Shown: positions 1-9,597 of the stretch, piece after piece
Numbering within the stretch: position 1 is the first letter of the stretch
How the letters are laid out: each line of letters starts with the position of its first letter
Assembly (NCBI GenBank): GCA_024397955.1
Contig: CP073744.1
Span: 1,426,001 to 1,490,000 of the forward strand
Origin: a bacterium SCSIO 12696
Lineage (GTDB): Bacteria > Pseudomonadota > Gammaproteobacteria > Pseudomonadales > Porticoccaceae
DNA length: 64,000 nt
Reading direction: 5' to 3'
The notes under the pieces: generated by a model
What the model saw: the letters and a program-made list of their open reading frames with translations, nothing else
Databases searched by the model: none
Told to the model about the DNA's origin: nothing
Position numbers and translations under genes: made by a program

Positions 1-659
1 CAATAGTGACTGTGAAAAGCAGTCAGGGACTTGGACAACTGCTTATCATTCAACGCTGCCACAAACCCTGTATCTATTTGGTGGGTGGCACTCCAGTGTT
101 TGACGGATTGAATAAAGACGATTTCAGAGAGGCGCTTGAGAATAGCCTCACTACCCAACTGACCTTCAGTAGCCACATGCTCCATAAATCGCAGCGAGTC
201 TTTTAGCCAGCTGTATTCGCTGCTGTTGTTCTCGTTGATCACAATGTACGTTGGCAGATTTTGAATCAAAGGATGGCTGTACACCTGGCTAAATTCAAAA
301 TGACCACACACCAGCCGGGTACTGGCAACCGGATCCGGCTCCCCCAACAGCAATTTACCACCGCCATCGTATTGGGCTGCCGCCAATACATCGTCGAGCA
401 TCATCGGTTCTGCATCGGCTTCGTAACTCATAATATGGGCGCAGCCGTGAGGCACAATGATCATTTCACCGTCCCGCAATAGCATGGGTTGCTCAACCCC
501 TTCAATGCGCACCCAACACGTCCCCTGAGTGACATAGTGAAATCTGGCCACATTTTTATAAGTGGGAATTGCAATGCTCCAAGGTGGGCTATACACCGTG
601 GAAAAGTAGAACGCCGAGCCAAAATGCAGGGTGTCGAGCACGTTCGTCAATGTATCCAT
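1..659 (-). CDS. AraC-family transcriptional regulator, cupin N-terminal part (partial)
   Basis: Reading the minus strand from an ATG at 659 gives an open frame that leaves the window at base 1. It has about 219 residues and no stop. The start reads MDTLTNVLDTLHFGSAFYF, followed by a beta-rich cupin segment (VRIEGVEQPMLLRDGEMIIVPHG) typical of the AraC_binding/Cupin_6 sensor domain. The last visible part, GFVAALNDKQLSKSLTAFH, matches the linker that normally precedes the two helix-turn-helix motifs, so the DNA-binding domain lies outside the window. It is divergent from the YHS gene at 786, with 126 bp between them. Family assignment is good; the effector and targets cannot be told. A GTG three codons upstream (668) is an alternative start. 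Confidence 0.8.
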   Translation of the reverse strand, partial: MDTLTNVLDTLHFGSAFYFSTVYSPPWSIAIPTYKNVARFHYVTQGTCWVRIEGVEQPMLLRDGEMIIVPHGCAHIMSYEADAEPMMLDDVLAAAQYDGGGKLLLGEPDPVASTRLVCGHFEFSQVYSHPLIQNLPTYIVINENNSSEYSWLKDSLRFMEHVATEGQLGSEAILKRLSEIVFIQSVKHWSATHQIDTGFVAALNDKQLSKSLTAFHSHY

Positions 660-785
660 GTATCTCACAACTCTGGACGATTGGACAAAAATTATGGACT
701 AAAAGGCATTGTTAGCCAGTTTTAGCCACCATATATTACGCAACAGCAAAATGCTACTTCATTCACTTATGACGAGGAAAACACC

Positions 786-1247
786 ATGAAATCATTGAAA
801 GGCTTTTTGGCAGCCGCACTCGGTGCTGCCGCTCTATTGTTTGGCTCTGTAGCCTCTGCAGATTCTGTATCAGTCAACACCGTTGGCGCTGGTGGTTACG
901 ATCTGGTGTCTTACCAAAATGGTAAAAAGCCTATTCCAGGTAACGGCCACTTCACCGCAACAGTGAACGGCGTAACTTACCTGTTTGACAACAAAAGTAA
1001 CTTGAAAACCTTTAACAAAAACCCTGACAAGTACCTGCCACAATACGGCGGTTACTGTGCATTTGGTGCAGCGGTTGGCAAAAAATTCGCTGGCGACCCA
1101 ACTGTATGGGAAGTCGTTGATGGCAAGTTGTACTTGAACCTGGACAACCGCATTAAAGCCGACTGGTCAAAAGACATTCCAGGCTATATCGCCAAAGCCG
1201 ATAAGAACTGGAAAAAAATCAAGAATGTACCTGCTTCTGAGCTGTAA
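786..1247 (+). CDS. Exported YHS-domain protein (paralogue 1)
   Basis: The product has 153 residues with a clear Sec signal peptide: basic MKSLK, a hydrophobic Ala/Leu core, and probable cleavage after SVASA. The mature part is a YHS domain (YDLVSYQNGKKP near the start, then NPDKYLPQYGGYCAFG), a small metal-binding-type fold usually found alone or on metal transporters. The conserved PQYGGYCAF block keeps its single Cys. A reasonable ribosome site (GACGAGG) precedes the ATG. It is monocistronic, between a divergent AraC-type gene and a strong terminator. A paralogue with the same PQYGGYCAF and VVDGKLYLNL/IVDGKLYLNL blocks lies at 11636. A periplasmic role is inferred; the ligand is not known. 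Confidence 0.85.
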   Translation: MKSLKGFLAAALGAAALLFGSVASADSVSVNTVGAGGYDLVSYQNGKKPIPGNGHFTATVNGVTYLFDNKSNLKTFNKNPDKYLPQYGGYCAFGAAVGKKFAGDPTVWEVVDGKLYLNLDNRIKADWSKDIPGYIAKADKNWKKIKNVPASEL

Positions 1248-1270
1248 TTAAGCAAAAAGCTGCATTCACA

Positions 1271-1306
1271 AAAAATGCCAACATAGGAATATGTTGGCAT
1301 TTTTTA
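1271..1306. terminator. Rho-independent terminator, probably bidirectional
   Basis: A perfect stem (1271-1285 with 1290-1304) around a 4-base GGAA loop has A-tract and T-tract flanks on both sides. It sits between the convergent YHS gene (stop at 1247) and dnaJ (stop at 1325), so it can end both transcripts. Confidence 0.85.
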
Positions 1307-1324
1307 TTGTAGTGAAATGCAGTT

Positions 1325-2443
1325 TTAATTCCCGAAAAACTGCTTTACACCATCAAACCATGAGGTTTTGCGAGGCGAGTGTTTGCCATCAGAGCAAGTG
1401 GTGTGTAGCTGCCGCAATAAATCTTTTTGCTCATCACTGAGGTTAATTGGCGTTTCCACCACCACCCTGCACAACAGGTCACCAGTACCGCCGCCGCGAA
1501 CCGGAGCAACCCCTTTGCCGCGAATACGAAACAATTTACCGGTTTGAGTTTCGGTGGGAATTTTCAGTTTCACCCGACCATCCAGGGTGGGCACTTCCAA
1601 CTCACCACCAAGAGCGGCATCCGTAAAGCTGATAGGGACTTCACAGTAGAGGTTGCGGCCATCACGATGGAAAATATCGTGCTCACGCACCGACACCTGC
1701 ACATACAGGTCGCCGTTGGGGCCACCTTCTGGCCCGGCTTCTCCTTCACCACTGAGGCGAATGCGATCACCGTTATCAACACCGGCGGGAATGTTCACCG
1801 ACAAAGTTTTATGCTCTTCCACACGGCCCTGGCCATGACAACTGGTGCACGGATCTTTAATGATTGTGCCGCGGCCACGACACTTGGGACAAGGTTGCTG
1901 CACCGCAAAAAAGCCCTGCTGCATGCGCACCTGGCCACTGCCGCTACAGGTATCACAGGTAACGGGCGAGGTGCCCTTTTTGGCACCACTACCGTCACAA
2001 GTTTTACAGGAAACCAGTGTAGGGATGCGAATTTTTTTGGCGACGCCTTTTACCGCTTCCTCAAGGTCCAGCTCCATGGTGTAGCTGAGGTCAGCACCGC
2101 GACGAGGGCCACCACGGCTGCGGCCGCCACCACCGCCAAAAATATCGCCGAACACATCGCCAAAAATATCGCTGAAGTTACCACCGCCAAAGCCTCCGCC
2201 GCCGAAGCCACCCTGGCTGTCAACACCGGCGTGGCCATACTGATCATAGGCAGCGCGTTTTTCACTGTCGGAAAGCACTTCGTAGGCCTCACTGGCCTCC
2301 TTAAACTTTTCCTCAGACTCTTTATTGTCCGGATTGCGGTCCGGGTGATGCTTCATAGCCACTCGACGGTAAGCTTTTTTCAGCTCCGCTTCCGAGGCGT
2401 TTTTGGCCACACCCAGCACTTCGTAGTAATCGCGTTTTGACAT
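1325..2443 (-). CDS. dnaJ: Chaperone protein DnaJ (Hsp40)
   Basis: The co-chaperone stimulates DnaK ATP hydrolysis and delivers unfolded clients in the cytoplasm. At 372 residues it is normal length. The J domain occupies about residues 1-70 with HPD at 33-35. A Gly/Phe-rich stretch (about 75-115) follows, then four CxxCxGxG zinc motifs ([30 protein letters not shown]-type CTSCHGQG), then the substrate-binding C-terminal domains. It is the last gene of the leftward grpE-dnaK-dnaJ cluster. It lies 161 bp after dnaK, and a strong hairpin in the gap may lower its expression relative to dnaK. No good Shine-Dalgarno is visible before the ATG. Confidence 0.98.
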   Translation of the reverse strand: MSKRDYYEVLGVAKNASEAELKKAYRRVAMKHHPDRNPDNKESEEKFKEASEAYEVLSDSEKRAAYDQYGHAGVDSQGGFGGGGFGGGNFSDIFGDVFGDIFGGGGGRSRGGPRRGADLSYTMELDLEEAVKGVAKKIRIPTLVSCKTCDGSGAKKGTSPVTCDTCSGSGQVRMQQGFFAVQQPCPKCRGRGTIIKDPCTSCHGQGRVEEHKTLSVNIPAGVDNGDRIRLSGEGEAGPEGGPNGDLYVQVSVREHDIFHRDGRNLYCEVPISFTDAALGGELEVPTLDGRVKLKIPTETQTGKLFRIRGKGVAPVRGGGTGDLLCRVVVETPINLSDEQKDLLRQLHTTCSDGKHSPRKTSWFDGVKQFFGN

Positions 2444-2537
2444 GTTTTTATTTCAGCGTTTTTTGTAATCGGTTTGACGACAGTTCGTGTTTTATTTTAA
2501 AGATACGAGCTTTAAAGCCTATCAGTTAGAACGCACA

Positions 2538-2604
2538 AGCGCGGGCAATGCCCGCGCTGCGTCTAACGTTCAGTTTCGAACGCCTAACAAAATAAAGCTG
2601 CGCT

Positions 2605-2610
<6 letters not shown>
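2538..2610. repeat. Two hairpins in the dnaK-dnaJ gap
   Basis: Hairpin one is at 2590-2610: the 9-bp stem AAATAAAGC/GCTTTATTT overlaps the dnaK stop codon. Hairpin two is at 2538-2558: the GC-rich 9-bp stem AGCGCGGGC/GCCCGCGCT has a 3-base loop, and flanking bases (GTTAG/CTAAC) extend it imperfectly. Neither has a T-run after it on the minus strand, so they are more likely mRNA-stabilising or attenuating structures than a full terminator. Confidence 0.6.
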
Positions 2611-4542
<1,932 letters not shown>

Positions 4543-4601
4543 TGCTGTTTCTCCGGTTCTTCTAATGGGGCATGAGCCCCGCAATCAATTTCGTTGATCT
4601 C

Positions 4602-4630
4602 TATATGGGGCTTGAAAAACCCCTTTCAAG
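4602..4630 (-). promoter_or_regulatory. Heat-shock (sigma-32 type) promoter of dnaK
   Basis: On the minus strand the sequence reads CTTGAAA, 13 bases, then CCCCATATA. This agrees with the known RpoH consensus (CTTGAAA, 13-15 bases, CCCCATnT). It lies about 60 bp upstream of the dnaK start, between grpE and dnaK. The assignment rests on consensus match and position only. Confidence 0.85.
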
Positions 4631-4650
4631 TCTGTGGTTATGCCGTCGTT

Positions 4651-5187
4651 TCAATTTTTTACGACAACCACCATCGCCGGGCGCACCAGACGACCGTTGA
4701 GGGTGTATCCCTTCTGGAACACTTCCATCACCGTGTTGTTCTCCATATCCGGATTGGGCACCATGCTCATGGCTTGATGCAGCTCTGGATCGAATGGCTC
4801 ACCCTCTGGAGCAACTTGCTCTACCTGGAAGCGTTTGAGCACATCCAGGAAACTTTTCAGGGTCAGTTCGATACCCTCGTCGCCCTCTTCAAACGCTGCC
4901 AGAGCGCGCTCCAGGTTATCCACCACCGGCAATAATTCGCCGACAAATTTCTCCAAGGCAAACTTGTGAGCATTGGATACGTCACGCTCGGTGCGGCGGC
5001 GCAGATTCTGCATCTCCGCCTGGGCACGCAATACCTCTTCTCGCGCCTTGTCCAACTGCTCTTGCAGAGGGTTGCTGTCGTCAAGCTCAACGTCGTTGTC
5101 TGTGCAATCTACGGTTTCTGTTTGCATTTCTTCGTTAGTGCTTTCTTCAACAGCCTCTTTGGACTGCTCTTTTTGTTCGCTGGACAC
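4651..5187 (-). CDS. grpE: Nucleotide exchange factor GrpE
   Basis: GrpE is a dimeric thermosensor that releases ADP from DnaK. The product has 178 residues: an acidic disordered N-terminus (about 1-40), a long coiled-coil helix (about 40-100, with [19 protein letters not shown]) and the C-terminal beta-wing ([25 protein letters not shown]). The chosen start is GTG at 5187, with GGAG seven bases upstream; the nearby ATG is out of frame. It is the first gene of the grpE-dnaK-dnaJ set and is divergent from recN. Confidence 0.97.
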   Translation of the reverse strand: MSSEQKEQSKEAVEESTNEEMQTETVDCTDNDVELDDSNPLQEQLDKAREEVLRAQAEMQNLRRRTERDVSNAHKFALEKFVGELLPVVDNLERALAAFEEGDEGIELTLKSFLDVLKRFQVEQVAPEGEPFDPELHQAMSMVPNPDMENNTVMEVFQKGYTLNGRLVRPAMVVVVKN

Positions 5188-5227
5188 GTAAAATCTCCAT
5201 GCAGTGACTGAATTATTGATGCTGGTC

Positions 5228-5256
5228 TATATGGGGATAAGATTTGCGGATTCAAC
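5228..5256 (-). promoter_or_regulatory. Heat-shock (sigma-32 type) promoter of grpE
   Basis: On the minus strand GTTGAAT is followed by 13 bases and CCCCATATA, a near match to the RpoH consensus. The -10 element lies about 40 bp upstream of the grpE GTG. The same CCCCATATA core and 13-base spacing occur at the dnaK promoter. Confidence 0.75.
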
Positions 5257-5388
5257 CCCTTTTTCAGCGGCGGGGGAGCTGGGGCTGATCGCAGTTGCCC
5301 CGTATGCTATTCGCGGCCCGTAGCGCGTTGCCCGATGCTTTGTTTTCCAGTTATGATCTTGCCAGTTAAATCACCTGTCGGGCCCCCT

Positions 5389-7065
5389 GTGCTGCTCTCC
5401 TTAAACATCAAAAATTTCACCTTGGTGGAATCCTTGGAAGTCGACTTCGACACCGGCATGACCGCCATTACTGGTGAGACAGGAGCTGGCAAATCATTGA
5501 CCTTGGATGCCCTGGCGATGGCCATTGGCGGGCGGGCCGATAGCGACCGCATCCGCCACGGTGCCAAGCGAGCTGAAGTCAGTGCTCTGTTTGACCTCAG
5601 CAGCATTAATCCAGCCAACCAATGGTTGCACGACAACGACTTTGACAGTGACGACAACAGCTGCCTGTTACGGCGTATTTTTACCCGCGAGGGACGCTCC
5701 AAGGGTTATATCAACGGCCAGCTTGCCACCATGCAACAATTACAGCAGCTGGGAGAACAACTGGTGGATATTCACAGCCAGCACCAGCATCAATCACTGT
5801 TGCGCCGGGAGACCTATCGTATCTTGGTAGACGACCACGGTGGCCATCAGACACTGACTCAGGAAGTTGCTCAGCGCTTTCATCAGTGGCGCGACACCCA
5901 AGATCGCCTCGACCTGCTGTCCCAGCAAAGCCATGAGCTGGACGCTCGCCGGGACTTGCTGAGTTTCCAGACAGAAGAAATGAATCAGCTGGCTCTGGCG
6001 GATGGCGAATTGCAACAGCTGGAAAACAAGCAGACTCTGCTGGCCAATGCAGAAACCCTGCTGAGTGACAGCCACCAACTGTTGGCCCTATGCAGCGACG
6101 ATGACAATTTTAACTTGCTGCACGGCCTCAACCAGGCCTGCAGCCTTATCAGCCGTTTCCCCGAAAGTAGCCCAATTATCGCTGAAGTAGAGGAAATGCT
6201 GACCAGTGCCCGTATCCAGGTAGAGGAGGCTAGCACCAGCTTGCGCCAATACGCCAACGGCATTGAGTTGAATCCACAACAATTGGCGGATATTGAACAG
6301 CGGCTCAGTGATATTTATCAACTGGCGCGCAAGCACCGGGTAGATGCGGAGCAGCTGCCCGACTTACAGCAGCAACTGCAGCAGGAATTGGATCAGCTTT
6401 GCGGCGGCGAACAAAATCTGGAGCAGCTAACAGCGCTGGCGCAACAGCAGCAGCAAGAGTACTTCGAGTGCGCAAGGCAACTGTCAGAAAAACGCCATCA
6501 AGCGGCACAAAGCCTGGCCAGTGCCGTCAACAACCACTTGCCAGAACTGGCTATGCCAGGGGCAGCATTCACGATTGAGTTGACTCCCCTCGCAGATCAC
6601 AAAGTCGGCGCCCATGGTCTGGAAACCATAGAATTTCTGATTGCCACTAATCCAGGTCAGCCACCGAAACCGCTGGCGAAAGTGGCATCCGGTGGCGAGC
6701 TGTCACGAATTAGCTTGGCGATTCAAGTAGTGGCCGCTCAACACAGTACGACCCCCACTCTGGTATTTGATGAAGTGGATGTGGGCATTGGCGGTGGCAC
6801 CGCGGATGTGGTGGGCAAATTGCTCAGACTGTTGGGCAACAACACTCAGGTCATTTGTGTCACTCACCAACCTCAGGTCGCCAGCCGCGCCCACCACCAC
6901 TTGCAAGTCAGCAAATCCAGTGACGGCGAATCCACCCAAACCGCCCTCAACTCACTGACCGCAGCAGAGCGTATAGACGAAGTGGCACGTATGCTGGGCG
7001 GCGCCAAAATTACCCAACAAACCCGTACTCATGCCCAGGAGATGCTTGAACTGGCCGCTGAATAA
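5389..7065 (+). CDS. recN: DNA repair protein RecN
   Basis: RecN is an SMC-like ATPase used in double-strand-break repair. The Walker A motif GETGAGKS falls at about residues 29-36. A long Gln-rich coiled-coil region follows (about 150-400). The C-terminal ATPase half has the signature KVASGGELSRISLAI and Walker B TLVFDEVDVGIGGG. The GTG at 5389 gives 558 residues with the expected beginning VLLSLNIKNFTLVESLEVDF. In-frame ATGs at 5335 and 5353 would add extra residues, and none of the starts has a strong ribosome site. It is divergent from grpE. I found no clear LexA box in the 200-bp gap, so SOS control is not supported by sequence here. Confidence 0.96.
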   Translation: MLLSLNIKNFTLVESLEVDFDTGMTAITGETGAGKSLTLDALAMAIGGRADSDRIRHGAKRAEVSALFDLSSINPANQWLHDNDFDSDDNSCLLRRIFTREGRSKGYINGQLATMQQLQQLGEQLVDIHSQHQHQSLLRRETYRILVDDHGGHQTLTQEVAQRFHQWRDTQDRLDLLSQQSHELDARRDLLSFQTEEMNQLALADGELQQLENKQTLLANAETLLSDSHQLLALCSDDDNFNLLHGLNQACSLISRFPESSPIIAEVEEMLTSARIQVEEASTSLRQYANGIELNPQQLADIEQRLSDIYQLARKHRVDAEQLPDLQQQLQQELDQLCGGEQNLEQLTALAQQQQQEYFECARQLSEKRHQAAQSLASAVNNHLPELAMPGAAFTIELTPLADHKVGAHGLETIEFLIATNPGQPPKPLAKVASGGELSRISLAIQVVAAQHSTTPTLVFDEVDVGIGGGTADVVGKLLRLLGNNTQVICVTHQPQVASRAHHHLQVSKSSDGESTQTALNSLTAAERIDEVARMLGGAKITQQTRTHAQEMLELAAE

Positions 7066-7103
7066 GCTTCGACCCAACACCAAAAGTACGGATACACAAT
7101 CCA

Positions 7104-7946
7104 ATGAAACAAACTGCCCTGAAAATTTCCCGCTGCAACAACCTGCCGGTTTCTCTGCGTCGCAAAATTGCCAGCTGGTTTATCAAGCGCGACGGCTCCC
7201 AATTTGCCTTTGATTGCAACGGAGTGAATTATGAGGGCCACCTGGACAATTACGTCGAATGGGTAGCCTATGTCACCGGCCAGTTTTACGAGTACACCTA
7301 CATCAATTTGATAAAACAGCTGGTCAACGGCGGTACTGCGCTGGATGTGGGTGCCAACATAGGCAACCATTCCCTGGCATTCTCCCAATTTTTTGATCGG
7401 GTTTACTCAGTAGAGCCCTACCCGCCGGTATTCGAGCGGCTAACCAAAAAAACACGGGTCGCTGACAACATCCATCCCTTCGCTGTGGGCTTGAGCGACA
7501 TCAGTGGCCAGTTGCAGTTTGACACCCCGAAAAACCTGAACTGGGGTGCTGGAAAAATATCAACATCCGGGGATATTACGGTTGATGTGCTGGTAGGCGA
7601 TCAGTTTGTTCGGGACAACATTGAGGGAACGATCAATTTCATCAAGGTTGACGTTGAGGGTCACGAGCCCAAAGTATTGGCAGGCCTGCAGCAAACCATA
7701 GAACAACACCGACCCGTGGTGATGTTCGAGGTCAATCGGGATTACCTGAGAAATGGCCGTAAGGGCCTCAATGAACTGTTTCAGCTATTCCCGGGCGACT
7801 ATCAATTCGCCTCACTGAGTGGACAAAGCTCCTTCCCAGTCCAGCGAAGGGTAGCCAAAGCAAAACCGCTGCAACGGGGCAGCGGTTTTGGGAGAATTAC
7901 CTATGTTATTGCCTACGGCTCGGAAAGGGGCCTGAGGTTCGACTAA
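7104..7946 (+). CDS. FkbM-family methyltransferase
   Basis: The product has 280 residues. A class I SAM-binding motif ALDVGANIGNHS lies at about 79-90, followed by YSVEPYPP (SAM ribose-binding acidic residue) and IKVDVEGHEPKVLAGL, the hallmark block of FkbM-type methyltransferases. These enzymes usually O-methylate sugars or polyketides; the substrate here is unknown. It starts 38 bp after recN and may be cotranscribed with it. The last 25 or so residues look low in conservation and are encoded over a 12-bp perfect hairpin (7861-7890) that may serve as the terminator of convergent fur. Confidence 0.85.
   Translation: MKQTALKISRCNNLPVSLRRKIASWFIKRDGSQFAFDCNGVNYEGHLDNYVEWVAYVTGQFYEYTYINLIKQLVNGGTALDVGANIGNHSLAFSQFFDRVYSVEPYPPVFERLTKKTRVADNIHPFAVGLSDISGQLQFDTPKNLNWGAGKISTSGDITVDVLVGDQFVRDNIEGTINFIKVDVEGHEPKVLAGLQQTIEQHRPVVMFEVNRDYLRNGRKGLNELFQLFPGDYQFASLSGQSSFPVQRRVAKAKPLQRGSGFGRITYVIAYGSERGLRFD
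7861..7890. terminator. Possible terminator hairpin inside the 3' end of the FkbM gene
   Basis: A perfect 12-bp stem (CAAAACCGCTGC with GCAGCGGTTTTG) with a 6-base loop lies about 70 bp beyond the fur stop on the minus strand and 56 bp before the FkbM stop on the plus strand. The short A/T ends give only a four-base T-run, so termination is plausible but not certain. Confidence 0.45.
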
Positions 7947-7957
7947 AGTCGGAAGCC

Positions 7958-8365
7958 CTACGATTTGGGTTTCACGTACAGCACCAGGCTGTGGTCCACC
8001 AGTTCATAGCCTTTTTCTGCGGCTATCTTTTCTTGCAGCGCCTCAATTTCGTCGTTGTGAAACTCGATCACCTGGCCAGTTTCTGTGCACACCATATGGT
8101 CATGGTGTTCACCGGAATCCATTTCGTAAACGGCAGGGCCATTATCAAAGTTGTGGCGAATCACCAAACCAGCGGTTTCAAACTGGGTCAACACTCGATA
8201 AACAGTAGCAATACCCACATCGTCTCCCGCATCCGATAGCGCCCGATAAACATCTTCAGCACTCATATGGCGGGTTTCTGCATTCTCCAGAATCTGCATG
8301 ATTTTCAGGCGCGGCAAGGTGACCTTTAAACCAACTTTGCGCAGTTCCTGATTTTCGTTCGGCAT
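7958..8365 (-). CDS. fur: Ferric uptake regulator Fur
   Basis: Fur is the Fe(II)-dependent repressor of iron uptake genes. At 135 residues it has normal length. The winged helix occupies about residues 1-80 (LPRLKIMQILE, then DVGIATVYRVLTQFE as recognition helix). The metal-binding dimer domain contains HHDHMVC. It lacks the C-terminal CxxC pair of the E. coli protein, which is also the known state of Pseudomonas-type Fur. The start MPNENQELRK has a G-rich ribosome site (GGGGGTAA). It is divergent from bamE (72-bp gap), the usual arrangement in Pseudomonas relatives. Confidence 0.97.
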   Translation of the reverse strand: MPNENQELRKVGLKVTLPRLKIMQILENAETRHMSAEDVYRALSDAGDDVGIATVYRVLTQFETAGLVIRHNFDNGPAVYEMDSGEHHDHMVCTETGQVIEFHNDEIEALQEKIAAEKGYELVDHSLVLYVKPKS

Positions 8366-8437
8366 TGGGTTACCCCCTTCTCAGCGATTTCGCGAACAGG
8401 TATTATCCCTGCTCGCTTTTAATTCTGGAACCCCAAA

Positions 8438-8824
8438 ATGCCCCGTTGTGCAAAATTCCCCCTGATTATCCTGCTCGTCTCTGTCATTGCAGGCTGCAAA
8501 AACTTTGCTTTCCCCGGGGTTCACAAAATCGTAATTGAGCAGGGCAATATCATTACCCAGGATATGGTTGATCAGTTACAACCGGGTCTGACTCGGGAAC
8601 AGGTGCGCTTTATTCTCGGCACTCCACTGGTTGCAGACACCTTCACAAGCAACCGTTGGGATTACCTGTACAGTCTGGATCGACGCAAAGGCAGCAAAGA
8701 AACCAGCCGCCTCAGCGTGTTTTTTGAGGGAGACTCCCTGGTGCGCTTCAGCGGCGACTTTATCCCTACCCCCAAAACCCTCGACGACGCGTCCTCTCAG
8801 AAACCAGCAGTTACTGAACCCTGA
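8438..8824 (+). CDS. bamE: Outer membrane assembly lipoprotein BamE (SmpA/OmlA)
   Basis: This is the small lipoprotein subunit of the BAM complex that inserts beta-barrel proteins in the outer membrane. It has 128 residues, with lipobox VIAGC and acylated Cys at 20. The BamE fold is visible as HKIVIEQGNIITQDMVDQL, GLTREQVRFILGTPLVADTF and RWDYLYSL. It has a slightly long C-terminal tail (PTPKTLDDASSQKPAVTEP). The gene is convergent with rnfH (7-bp gap) and divergent from fur, matching the known gene order of this group. Confidence 0.96.
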   Translation: MPRCAKFPLIILLVSVIAGCKNFAFPGVHKIVIEQGNIITQDMVDQLQPGLTREQVRFILGTPLVADTFTSNRWDYLYSLDRRKGSKETSRLSVFFEGDSLVRFSGDFIPTPKTLDDASSQKPAVTEP

Positions 8825-8831
8825 GTCACAG

Positions 8832-9143
8832 TTACTGCTGCTGCCGCATTTTCTCTGCACGACGACGGCGAACCTCTTTGGGGTCAGCGGTCAGCGGCCG
8901 GTAAATTTCCACACGATCACGGGGTTGCAGCTCATACTCCACCGCCGGCTTTAAACCTTTAGTCCCCAAAGCCTGACCAAAAACCCCCATTTTGGCCGTA
9001 TCGACATCAATATCGGGAAACAGCTCCAAAATGCCCGATGCCCGAACCGCTTCAACCGCCGTAGTACCCTGCTCCACCTGAAATTCAATGATTTTCTGAC
9101 GTTCGGGCAAGGCGTAAGCCACTTCTACTGTGATCAAGCTCAT
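8832..9143 (-). CDS. rnfH: RnfH-family ubiquitin-fold protein
   Basis: The product has 103 residues of the RnfH/YfjF family, with a beta-grasp fold. Visible conserved parts are ITVEVAYALPERQ, VGVFGQ-type KMGVFGQALGTKG, and the ending LQPRDRVEIYRPLTADPKEVRRRRAEK. Its exact function is unsettled. Its start overlaps the ratA stop by 4 bp (ATGA), so the two are translationally coupled, as in many gammaproteobacteria. Confidence 0.93.
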   Translation of the reverse strand: MSLITVEVAYALPERQKIIEFQVEQGTTAVEAVRASGILELFPDIDVDTAKMGVFGQALGTKGLKPAVEYELQPRDRVEIYRPLTADPKEVRRRRAEKMRQQQ

Positions 9144-9586
9144 TGTGACTGCCCTTTGTACACTTCATCACTGCGCTGACACAACGCGGCCACCAGGTTA
9201 TTCGCTACCTGAGAAAACAATTTGGAGGCAGCAAAGGCGATAGCGCCATTTTTAAATTCAAAACCCAGCTCCAGGCTGACTTTACAGGCACCATCATTCA
9301 ATGGGGAAAATTCCCAGACACCATCCAGAGCGGTAAACGGCCCCTCCTCCAGATTCATCACAATGCGCCGTGGGCGTTGCAATTGGTTACGAGTGGTAAA
9401 GCGCTGCTCCACACCGGCTTTGCGAAGGGTTAGCTGAGCAACCATCTCACTATTGGTGCTGCTCAATACTTTGGCGGCCACGCAACCATCCATAAATTGT
9501 GGGTACGCTGACACATCATTGACCAAATCAAACATGGCTTCTGCGGAATGCATCACCAAGGCACTGCGCTCTATGGTTGTGCCCAT
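9140..9586 (-). CDS. ratA: RatA/Coq10-type START-domain protein
   Basis: The product has 148 residues with a polyketide-cyclase/START-like fold. Seen are RSALVMHSAEAMFDLVNDVSAYPQFMDGC at the N-terminus (given in parts: MFDLVNDV, YPQFMDGC) and the C-terminal helix AASKLFSQVANNLVAALCQR. The family binds ubiquinone (Coq10 relatives); the E. coli member was described as a ribosome-association toxin. Since rnfH overlaps it, this is the usual ratA-rnfH pair, though a housekeeping quinone role is equally possible. It lies 11 bp after the transporter gene on the same strand. Confidence 0.93.
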   Translation of the reverse strand: MGTTIERSALVMHSAEAMFDLVNDVSAYPQFMDGCVAAKVLSSTNSEMVAQLTLRKAGVEQRFTTRNQLQRPRRIVMNLEEGPFTALDGVWEFSPLNDGACKVSLELGFEFKNGAIAFAASKLFSQVANNLVAALCQRSDEVYKGQSQ

Positions 9587-9597
9587 ATTAAGGACCT

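Noticed and set aside
5188-5388. LexA (SOS) operator before recN
   Set aside because: I could not find a CTGT-N8-ACAG type palindrome in the gap, so no SOS site is claimed.
9140-9586. ratA-rnfH as a toxin-antitoxin system
   Set aside because: The family name is historical; the pair is a conserved housekeeping arrangement and RnfH does not act as an antitoxin.
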